Shown: positions 9,807-17,337 of the stretch, piece after piece
How positions within the stretch are numbered: the stretch's first letter is position 1
How the letters are laid out: each line of letters begins with the position of its first letter
Source: Debaryomyces hansenii CBS767
Lineage: Eukaryota; Ascomycota; Pichiomycetes; Serinales; Debaryomycetaceae
Assembly (NCBI RefSeq): GCF_000006445.2
Contig: NC_006044.2
Span: 496,001 to 560,000 of the forward strand
Length of the DNA: 64,000 nucleotides
Reading direction: 5' to 3'
Notes under the pieces: model-generated
Told to the model about the DNA's origin: nothing
What the model saw: the letters and a program-made list of their open reading frames with translations, nothing else
Database searches by the model: none
Made by a program: the position numbers and the translations under genes

Positions 9807-10919
9807 ATGTCGGTGCAATCAGCAGAATCTTTTGATCCAGATAATTACAAGAGACAAAACGGTGGTCCAAGTCAATTGAGACAGGATAATTATGAGGCCG
9901 AACCACAGTTTCAAAAACCGGCCCCAGTAGTGAACCACGAACCAGGAGTGAAGCCAGAAATGGTTATGAAAAATTTTGCCAAAAAATATGAAACTCCAAA
10001 GGCCAGTGGATACCAATCGTTTATCAGTGGGCTTGGGTCGATGTTTGGTACATGTGGGGCTTATTGTTGTCTTTGTAGCAACCCATATAAGGAAGTGCAA
10101 CAAGGTGAAGTTGGGTTAGTGCAAACATTCGGTGCTTTATCGAGAACTGTTGAGCCAGGTCTTACCTACGTGAACACTTGGTCCGAGAAGTTGACCCGAG
10201 TGAATATTAAGGTGATCATTCGTGAAATACCTGCACAACGTTGTTTCACTAAAGATAATGTGAGTGTGGTAATTACTTCCGTGGTGTACTATAACATCAT
10301 TGACCCACAAAAGGCCATCTACTCGATTTCGGACATCCACAATGCTATCATTGAAAGAACCCAGACAACTTTGAGAGATGTAATTGGGTGTAGAGTGTTA
10401 CAAGACGTGGTTGAAAAGAGAGAAGAGATTGCTGAATCGATCGAGGGTGTTATTGCCAAGACTGCATTCGATTGGGGTGTCAATATTGAATCTATTTTGA
10501 TCAAGGACTTGCAATTACAAGAAAAGGTCCAAGCTTCGTTATCCATGGCTGCTGAAGCCAAGAGAATTGGTGAAGGTAAGATCATTAATGCTAAGGCTGA
10601 AGTTGAAAGTGCCAAGTTAATGAGAAAGGCTGCTGATATCTTGGCATCGAAGCCAGCTATGCAAATTAGATATTTGGATGCCATGCAAAACATGGCCAAG
10701 TCGCCAGGTTCAAGAGTTATTTTCATGCCATCCGCGCAAGAAATTGAAAAGATGGCCGGCTCCAATGTGTCAACCGGACCCGGTGAAATTACCAACCCCA
10801 GAAGCTTAGAAGAAGACGTCGATTGGACATCGAATAACCCAACTGGTCCAGCTCCTCGTACTCAAAGACAACAACATGTTGACACTTTGGCATTGCAGGA
10901 GGCTATGAGAGAAGATTAA
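9807..10919 (+). CDS. stomatin-like SPFH/band-7 membrane protein
   Basis: 370-residue SPFH-domain protein. After a polar N-terminus there is a Cys-rich hydrophobic hairpin (FGTCGAYCCLCSNPYKEV, about residues 76-93), a likely membrane-insertion/palmitoylation site. The band-7 domain follows (QQGEVGLVQTFGALSRTVEP at about 95-114, through AEAKRIGEGKIINAKAEVES). The C-terminal tail is polar. The architecture matches the Candida Slp2/Slp3 stomatin-like group, which oligomerise on membranes. I cannot tell which paralogue it is, so no symbol is given. An unusually long upstream region with repeated CGG motifs suggests conditional expression. Confidence 0.88.
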   Translation: MSVQSAESFDPDNYKRQNGGPSQLRQDNYEAEPQFQKPAPVVNHEPGVKPEMVMKNFAKKYETPKASGYQSFISGLGSMFGTCGAYCCLCSNPYKEVQQGEVGLVQTFGALSRTVEPGLTYVNTWSEKLTRVNIKVIIREIPAQRCFTKDNVSVVITSVVYYNIIDPQKAIYSISDIHNAIIERTQTTLRDVIGCRVLQDVVEKREEIAESIEGVIAKTAFDWGVNIESILIKDLQLQEKVQASLSMAAEAKRIGEGKIINAKAEVESAKLMRKAADILASKPAMQIRYLDAMQNMAKSPGSRVIFMPSAQEIEKMAGSNVSTGPGEITNPRSLEEDVDWTSNNPTGPAPRTQRQQHVDTLALQEAMRED

Positions 10920-10940
10920 TTTTAATTCATCAGTGCATTG

Positions 10941-11010
10941 ATTATAGTTCTACAATTATAGTTCTACATTACCTATTTTTTCATTGTTAATTTATTCATT
11001 GTTAATTTAT
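10941..11010. repeat. two short tandem duplications in 3' region
   Basis: A 14-nt unit (attatagttctaca) is exactly duplicated at 10941-10954 and 10955-10968. A 15-nt unit (tcattgttaatttat) is exactly duplicated at 10981-10995 and 10996-11010, followed by degenerate tcattt units. They sit between the convergent 3' ends of the stomatin-like and NSRP1-like genes. Confidence 0.8.
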
Positions 11011-11039
11011 TCATTTGTCATTCATTTATTCATAGTAAT

Positions 11040-11834
11040 TTAACTATCATATCTATTCCAATATCGCTTCTTATAATCTCGAATATCATCTGGGGTAATC
11101 TTACTCTTGATTAGATTTTTCAACTTGTCTAGCAACTGATTTCCTTCCTTTTTGTTTGTTTTATAATTCATTATATTCGTATTAAATTTTCGTGTAGCTC
11201 TCATAGGTTCATTGAATTTATTTTTTCCTGAAAATATATTCGTCTCCTCATGCACTATATTCGTATCTTCTTGACTATCTTCCTTGTTTGCTATAATACT
11301 TCGAGGAGTGTCATTTGGATCACCTCGTCTCTCTCTAGATTGCAAAAGTTTCGAATAAAATTGTGCATTATTGGGTTCCTCATCTTCAACACGCTCTTCC
11401 TCCTTCATTCTCAAAAATTCCTCCTTTTGTTTCTTGTAATCCTCACTTTCAAACACCACAGCATCTTTATTTTCTTCTATTTGCTTGCTGTTGTACTCTT
11501 GTCTTGATAGTATGCGATCTTTTTCTCGTTGCTTTTTCGAATCTAACAACTTATTGATATATTTCAGTCCTTCAACTTTTTTTCTCGGCACATTTTTAGA
11601 ATCTGGCTCCTCTATCTGGGATATTATTTCAACCATGTCTGTCTTATTGTCACCTGCTAATTGCTTCGCTATCTTCTGTGATTTGGCTTGAATAGATTTT
11701 TCAAAGTTCATTTCTTCCGTTTCTGATTCACTACTGCTTTCATCTTCGCCATTATTAAACCCAAATCCATTGGCTCGTGCTTTCTTTATGACCGGCTTAT
11801 TACCTGGTGCTTTTCTTTTCAAATTGATGTTCAT
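11040..11834 (-). CDS. NSRP1-like nuclear splicing-regulatory protein
   Basis: 264-residue, highly charged, coiled-coil-rich protein. The central segment VEGLKYINKLLDSKKQREKD with RQEYNSKQIEE and VFESEDYKKQKEEFLRMKEE matches the DUF2040/NSRP1 (CCDC55) domain. The N-terminus is basic (LKRKAPGNKPVIKKARA), a likely nuclear signal, followed by an acidic Ser tract. A short C-terminal KKRYWNRYDS tail is present. S. cerevisiae lacks a clear orthologue as far as I know. The frame opens at a TTG (11843). The first ATG at 11834 is used. Confidence 0.65.
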   Translation of the reverse strand: MNINLKRKAPGNKPVIKKARANGFGFNNGEDESSSESETEEMNFEKSIQAKSQKIAKQLAGDNKTDMVEIISQIEEPDSKNVPRKKVEGLKYINKLLDSKKQREKDRILSRQEYNSKQIEENKDAVVFESEDYKKQKEEFLRMKEEERVEDEEPNNAQFYSKLLQSRERRGDPNDTPRSIIANKEDSQEDTNIVHEETNIFSGKNKFNEPMRATRKFNTNIMNYKTNKKEGNQLLDKLKNLIKSKITPDDIRDYKKRYWNRYDS

Positions 11835-12032
11835 ACTGTCCAATCTCTAGATTATATCATTTAAAAATAAGCATTCTCTAATATAATTTTACGTGCGCAC
11901 ATATTTGATGCTAGATAAAATTAGTTCATTATCGACAATTGTATTTATATCAACCCACGGGATTTCTACCATTAAAACCTACAATCACCCTCCTAGTCTC
12001 AAGGTTTTGTTCGACAGTAAAAATTGTATATT

Positions 12033-14039
12033 ATGAATGGTTCAGGTTTTGATTGGCTAAATATAGCATCAAATAGTGAGAGTGGATCGAACTCTCCGGC
12101 ACCGCCCGTCTCTTTTGGGTTCAACAGCAACAGTGATCTTAATTCCAGAAATAATGATGGGCCGTTTGATAGATCTAATAATGGTAATTCATACAAGTAT
12201 TCCAATGCACTGGCGGATCAGTTGTCTTATTCGTCACCGTCGTATCCTAATAATCAGGGCAATATGGGAAAATATGAGGATGATGAACCTAGTATACCAC
12301 TATCGTTAACTGCTCAGGAATTAACGTTAGAAGAATCTAAAACATATATGAGATGGTATAGTGATATACTAGCTCGAACAAATTCGAGGACAGTATCAAT
12401 GAATGACGTGTTCAGTTTTTTACATAACTTTAAGATTTCAGATTCGATAAAGGACAAATTACGAAAATTATTCAATAAGATATTACATTCTATAAACATT
12501 GGGGAGTTTTTTGCATTACTAAGATTGATCTCGCATGCTTTGAATGAGTTGGAACCCAGTCGGAAGTTAATCAAAGTGCAAACTTCAGTACCCACACCCC
12601 CTTCAATTTTAAGTAAGAAAAGGCAAAGTGACGATGATGATGAAAGCAGCGATAACGATAACGATAATGATTCCTTACTACCAGAGGAACAAGATGAAAG
12701 CAAGCCGTTGGATTTGGACAGTTTTACCCAATTCATGTTGACAGGGGAGAGGCCAGGAGAGGTCAATCATAAAAAGAAGAAATCGAAGAAGGCAAAATCA
12801 GTTAAATTTTCTGATCAAATTGTAACTGATATCCATGATTCCGTGATACTAAACTCGCCTATTCCTTCTCCTCAACCTCAACTGATCGATTATTCGTTGC
12901 CAATGGATCAATTGTTAGGAAGAATCAACCAATCACAATCGGCGCAGCAGCCTGCCCATCAAAACGATGAAGAGGAGCGTGAAATTTTGAAAGACATGGA
13001 ATCCCAAATAAATCATTTTCAAAATTTACATTCTGTTGATACTGCATCAATAGATGGTGTTCCGGCAAATATTCATTTCCACGATGGCTACAGTCAGGAT
13101 AACTTATTGGCATCTAACAATACCGACCCAGCACAGATGGCTAGATTTTTCAGCCCATCACCTCAGCCTGACCAACAGCAACTGCGTGAATATTTAAAGC
13201 CCAATATGACTGGACCTGCGCAGATGGCTAGATATTTCAGTCCGTCTCCCCAACCAGATCAGCAAAATCAACAGCAGCAGTCATATTTAAAGCCTAATAT
13301 GACTGGGCCTGCCCAAATATCTCAAATGTATAATAGAGACTCCATTGATAATAGAAATGATGAAGCTACTTCACCAATGCCGCTTGTTTCAGATCCAAGC
13401 GATATGGCCAAGTTATTTGCTCCAGACAGTTCGGATACTGAATCGACACCTAAGATATCATTACAATCATTCACGAACCAAATGACAGGTAATACATTAT
13501 CTAACACGCTTCAAAACTCGCGGGTTGCAGATAACGGATCGCCATCAAAAATAGGTACATCATATAATAACCGATCGTTACCTCCACCTCCTGTCCCAAA
13601 CAATAGAAGATCAAGGTCAGTATCTTCGCCAACTCCAAGAAATAGTTCCCCTGCATTTCAGCTGTCTACCAATAATGATACGAATTATACCACCAACCAT
13701 CTAGGCATCATGAACAACTATTCGGCACCACTTCCACCCCCAAGATCTCCTCCATCAAATAGCCCAACTAACGGGACGAATAGCAAGAGGCCAGTACCTC
13801 CCCCACCTCCTCCATCAAGGAAAAGGAACACATCGACAAGTATGAACAATATGGCATCCAACTCTCCTACCCCTCCACTACCACCCAAGGTGTCTTTGAA
13901 CGGTCAGATACAAGAAGACGGGACGTCAGGAATGTATGCCAATAACTCCAATAATGATAGTACCGCCAATATATTAGACGACTTGAAAGCATTACAGGAG
14001 GAAGTTGATAAAATTCGAAACATGACTGGTGGGTTCTAG
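12033..14039 (+). CDS. SCD5: Scd5, PP1-targeting endocytic/actin regulator
   Basis: 668-residue Scd5 homologue. In yeast Scd5 brings PP1 (Glc7) to cortical actin patches and acts in clathrin endocytosis. The start GSGFDWLN matches Scd5 FDWLN. The conserved domain PLSLTAQELTLEESKTYMRW through NIGEFFALLRLISHALNE spans about 90-175. The PP1-docking motif KSVKF (RVxF type) is near residue 255, and LPMDQLLGRI is near 290. Tandem repeats TGPAQMARYFSPSPQPDQ lie at about 362-430, with four proline-rich SH3-ligand stretches in the last 150 residues. A TTG nine bases upstream opens the frame; the true ATG is 12033. The TATA/leader is short. Confidence 0.92.
   Translation: MNGSGFDWLNIASNSESGSNSPAPPVSFGFNSNSDLNSRNNDGPFDRSNNGNSYKYSNALADQLSYSSPSYPNNQGNMGKYEDDEPSIPLSLTAQELTLEESKTYMRWYSDILARTNSRTVSMNDVFSFLHNFKISDSIKDKLRKLFNKILHSINIGEFFALLRLISHALNELEPSRKLIKVQTSVPTPPSILSKKRQSDDDDESSDNDNDNDSLLPEEQDESKPLDLDSFTQFMLTGERPGEVNHKKKKSKKAKSVKFSDQIVTDIHDSVILNSPIPSPQPQLIDYSLPMDQLLGRINQSQSAQQPAHQNDEEEREILKDMESQINHFQNLHSVDTASIDGVPANIHFHDGYSQDNLLASNNTDPAQMARFFSPSPQPDQQQLREYLKPNMTGPAQMARYFSPSPQPDQQNQQQQSYLKPNMTGPAQISQMYNRDSIDNRNDEATSPMPLVSDPSDMAKLFAPDSSDTESTPKISLQSFTNQMTGNTLSNTLQNSRVADNGSPSKIGTSYNNRSLPPPPVPNNRRSRSVSSPTPRNSSPAFQLSTNNDTNYTTNHLGIMNNYSAPLPPPRSPPSNSPTNGTNSKRPVPPPPPPSRKRNTSTSMNNMASNSPTPPLPPKVSLNGQIQEDGTSGMYANNSNNDSTANILDDLKALQEEVDKIRNMTGGF
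13110..13320 (+). repeat. in-frame tandem repeats in SCD5
   Basis: Three copies of a unit of about 26-31 codons with core (N/T)xxxPAQMARxFSPSPQPDQ and linker YLKPNMTGPAQ. The last copy is truncated (GPAQISQMY) and a degenerate DPSDMAKLFAPD follows downstream. Position corresponds to the central repeat region of yeast Scd5, but the unit sequence is different. Confidence 0.75.
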
Positions 14040-14513
14040 TCATCTTTTGTTTCTAGTATACTTTTATAAACTGTATAGAATGTCACATACACGCTAGTAC
14101 ATTTCAATCAGCTTTTCACAATTTATAAGATGTAGCAAAGTCTGGTCGACCTAACAAGCGCTAATGGCATCTTCGAAAGAATTTTTCTCAAAACTTGTGG
14201 TCTAGAATAACATCTCTATAGTTTATATATCAAAACAATTTTTGGAACGGTCTGCACCCATTAGAGCCAAATCATACAATATTGCAGTACCAGAAATTGG
14301 AATAGACCTCGCCTCTTGGGTGATGACATAAGTAAATTGAAGTACATATCTTAATCTTACATCACCACTTTTATTTTCATTCCTTCAAATATGAATAAAT
14401 TTTGAGACAAGATTAGACAACATACGGAGCTTTTATAACGGTGAGAAATTTACATTCTGCCTTTATTAGCTACAGCAAATAAGAGAGACGTATATTATGC
14501 TTCAATTAAAACC
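14040..14513. other. intergenic region between convergent SCD5 and kinase-like gene
   Basis: 474 nt of AT-rich sequence between two 3' ends. No open frame, repeat or RNA gene seen. It is long for a convergent spacer in this window. Confidence 0.5.
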
Positions 14514-16373
14514 CTACTTCGTTGTAGTTGTAGTTTTCGTATCGTGCGACTCGAAACTCATTTCAGCGAGCTCAACCTCAGAGGAAGTATTTGCATCATC
14601 TTCATCATTATGATCAATGTCAGCTTTGTCGTTAACTGCAACTAGACTTGCAACTTCTCTCTTATTTGTCACCCCAAATATGCTATCAAGAGACTCAAGA
14701 TCACCCTGTTTGCTTGCTTCACTGCACGGGTATTCCGATAATCCAAAGTCTACTAAGGTTACCTTATCTGATTCTGAAACATGAATGTTGCTCCTCCGTA
14801 CGTCATTATGCGAGATTCTCAACAGATGGAGTTCGTTGAGTCTTAATCTAATAACCTCATAAACCCTTTTCTCGTCCCACTTTTCCTTTGGTATTTCTTT
14901 CCCTAAATATTCAAATATATGCATTGGATGACTAGTAAGCCCATTCCAATAGCCTGAAGCGAAAATCTTTGGAAAATTCGAAGCAAAATGTGATTTTGCA
15001 ATTTCTTCATTAATTACAAGTTCATTGAAGAACATATCATAGTAACTTTTTCTATCTGGAATACTAAAACATGCCAAATCATTCTGTCTCCATAACCGAC
15101 TAGAATAGTAGTACAATTTGACAAACACTGTGGATGGGAGCTGCACTGACAAACTAGGATAACATTTTGCAGAATCGTAAATTACCCGACAATATGTGTT
15201 GCCATAGATTTTGTCCTGGATTTCATGGACGTTTTCTTTATCAGCATTTTCAGATAGTGTATCAAATGATCTCATCGAAGAATCTCTGAGAGATTTAGGA
15301 CGCACGTTAAGTAACGGGTCCAACTTATTGGCCTTATGGGCTATAGTAAGATATTTTTTTGACCTGTTTTGAGTCTCAATTGCATCATCCTCTGTTTGGT
15401 AGAAAAAGCCTGCCATTGCCGACCTTAAAGTAATTCCATTCGCAACAGTTTCTGGGTCATTAATGATATAGTAATCTACGGACATTTGGCCTTCGACAAT
15501 ATCATATCTGAAAAACCCTGAAAATGATTGATGGTTCGAGATGAAAACTCTATTCGTGCCACAGAGAAAAGCATCGTAAAAATATTTACTTAGGACCAAA
15601 GCAAATAATATACCACGATTCCAATGTGTATCATGAAATAGGTATTCGGTCTGCTGATCCCTTCGCCTAAAATCTTCTATAGCTACTTTTAATTCACCAA
15701 ATCCTTGTGATAAATAGTAATTCTCTGTTTTGTAATCACCTAACCCGAAACAAATTTCAGGAAACTGTCCATTTTCTGATCCGTATTCAGCGAAATGTAT
15801 AATATCGGGCTCTATAAATATATCTGTATTCAAAAGTGGTCTTAAATATGAGGCGATTCCAAATCTGTGGTGTGGACCACAAATATCTCGGTAAAGGTCT
15901 TGAATTGGCCACGATATTGTATTACAGTATTCTTGGATATGATACTCCACTTGGCCGGGATTTCCCAATGGGTAATTATATTGGACCGCTAAGGGTCTTA
16001 TGCGCAACTTCAGCTTTCGGATAGTAGTTTCAAGAGGTGCAAGATAGCTACTTTTAAATTCTTCACTGCTCATCTCTCTGAATTCAGCATTAACCATTGC
16101 ATCAGTAATATAAGCTAGTGCCGATAAATCAAGTGCCATACCTACGCTTACGGATGCATGGTTCTTGCTCACGAATTTCTCTGGAGTATGCTCTACTGAA
16201 TCTCCCATACTTCGAATCTTTAGCAAATGAGTATCCAAAAATACCCTAACATTTTGTTCTTCATCATTCTGGACTCTAGCAAATAATGTGGGATCCACCA
16301 CAAGACGATCCATGGTTGGTTCATCGAAGGTAATATCATTGCTGTCTTCACCGGAGAAGTACATACGTGGCAT
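14514..16373 (-). CDS. kinase-like protein with possible PD-(D/E)XK nuclease-like first half
   Basis: 619 residues, no family I can name with certainty. The C-terminal third has divergent protein-kinase hallmarks: TVFVKLYYY (putative VAIK lysine, about K419), a hinge-like HIFEYLGKE, catalytic-loop SHNDVRRSNIHV (HND in place of HRD, with Asn529) and VTLVDFGLSEY (DFG at about 542). There is no glycine-rich loop. The middle third has EPDIIHF (about 188-194), then GLGDYK (about 211-215), then a helix-rich HWNRGILFALVLSKYFYD. This order and spacing recall PD-(D/E)XK nucleases, as in nuclease-kinase fusions of Crinkler-type (CR) effectors. The tail is acidic and ends in a Thr run. No signal peptide or membrane segment. 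It stands alone next to a tRNA gene with long gene-free flanks. Nuclease assignment is a hypothesis; kinase fold is likelier. Confidence 0.6.
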   Translation of the reverse strand: MPRMYFSGEDSNDITFDEPTMDRLVVDPTLFARVQNDEEQNVRVFLDTHLLKIRSMGDSVEHTPEKFVSKNHASVSVGMALDLSALAYITDAMVNAEFREMSSEEFKSSYLAPLETTIRKLKLRIRPLAVQYNYPLGNPGQVEYHIQEYCNTISWPIQDLYRDICGPHHRFGIASYLRPLLNTDIFIEPDIIHFAEYGSENGQFPEICFGLGDYKTENYYLSQGFGELKVAIEDFRRRDQQTEYLFHDTHWNRGILFALVLSKYFYDAFLCGTNRVFISNHQSFSGFFRYDIVEGQMSVDYYIINDPETVANGITLRSAMAGFFYQTEDDAIETQNRSKKYLTIAHKANKLDPLLNVRPKSLRDSSMRSFDTLSENADKENVHEIQDKIYGNTYCRVIYDSAKCYPSLSVQLPSTVFVKLYYYSSRLWRQNDLACFSIPDRKSYYDMFFNELVINEEIAKSHFASNFPKIFASGYWNGLTSHPMHIFEYLGKEIPKEKWDEKRVYEVIRLRLNELHLLRISHNDVRRSNIHVSESDKVTLVDFGLSEYPCSEASKQGDLESLDSIFGVTNKREVASLVAVNDKADIDHNDEDDANTSSEVELAEMSFESHDTKTTTTTK

Positions 16374-16922
16374 TGCGTTTAATTCAGATACCTCTGCTTA
16401 TTGTGTTTATACTTAAACTTATTGATAGGGGATAACTTCAATTATATTATATAAATGTTGATAAGCATAATAAAACACTTTTAAATTCATTAAGATTATC
16501 TTACATATGTATGCTTTAATTAAGTTTTAGATATGTTTCACTAATTGGAGTAATTGAAGCGTAATAGGTCACTGGGTAATGTCTAATAGTTCTCAAAAGC
16601 ACTTAGCTCAATTTACATTCTTATTTGGATTCCAAGCCTTACTGAATTAAAAATCACCAATAACTATACTCTAAACTTGATGACAACTTCAGTGCAAAAA
16701 AGCGCCCTCGAATAATTCTACGAACTTACCATAAAGTATTATGACTGCATTAAAAATAGAATCTACTAGAGTATGCTTTTAAAAATATTTCGTCATTACA
16801 TATTCCTTTTTACGGTGTCGCTTTTATCTATGCACAATAACAGCAATATCGGATGCAAAGACTAATTTCCATAACCTGCCTAATATCTGTATTCCGGTGA
16901 CGAAATACAAGAATTAGAAGTG
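16374..16922. other. intergenic region upstream of kinase-like gene
   Basis: About 550 nt of AT-rich sequence to the tRNA-Met gene. No LTR-type ends, repeats or open frames were recognised, although tRNA flanks are common retrotransposon targets. Confidence 0.5.
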
Positions 16923-17011
16923 GCTTCACTAGCTCAGTTGGCAGAGCGTCAGTCTCATAGTTAATTAACTGTGTCATCTGAAGGTCGACAGTTCGAACCT
17001 GCCGTGGAGCA
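16923..17011 (+). tRNA. tRNA-Met (CAT, elongator) with 16-nt intron
   Basis: Acceptor arms GCTTCAC and GTGGAGC pair with one G-T wobble. The D arm AGCTCAGTTGGCAGAGC, anticodon loop CTCATA at 16954-16959 and T arm CAGTTCGAACCTG are all present. Mature sequence closely resembles yeast elongator tRNA-Met, including the T-T closing mismatch of the anticodon stem. A 16-nt intron (16960-16975) sits after the base 3' of the anticodon, the standard position. 73 nt after splicing including the A discriminator. Confidence 0.93.
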
Positions 17012-17020
17012 TTTTTTTTT
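17012..17020 (+). terminator. RNA polymerase III T-run terminator
   Basis: Uninterrupted run of T directly after the tRNA-Met discriminator base. Confidence 0.85.
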
Positions 17021-17337
17021 TGGGCAATTTTTATTTTTATTACACAAAAACGTGTTTTGTGGTTTTTGGAAACTGTCTTGTTTACATTTGGATAATACTT
17101 TTTAATATACATAGCTAAAGATTAACATCACTGAGCATAGTATATAACCATATACACAAACTATAATTCAAATACTTGTACTTTCAGTTTTATTTAACTC
17201 AATAGTCACTTAAGTGAGAGTTTGAAATATTAAAAGGCTATTTAAATTCACACAGAAGTTTATCCTTTATCATCAGCATCAATCGCTCAAAAATCCATAA
17301 TCATATCACATATGCTATATTTACATATTGAAATATA
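17021..17337. other. promoter region of MPS1
   Basis: About 320 nt between the tRNA terminator and the MPS1 ATG. AT-rich, with no further feature recognised. Confidence 0.45.

Noticed and set aside
16828..17112. 94-codon minus-strand frame
   Set aside because: It runs across the whole tRNA-Met gene and its T-run; an antisense artefact.
16374..17337. LTR or solo-LTR insertion next to tRNA-Met
   Set aside because: No TG...CA bounded repeat or target-site duplication was found by eye; the same check at the Leu and Thr tRNAs was also negative.
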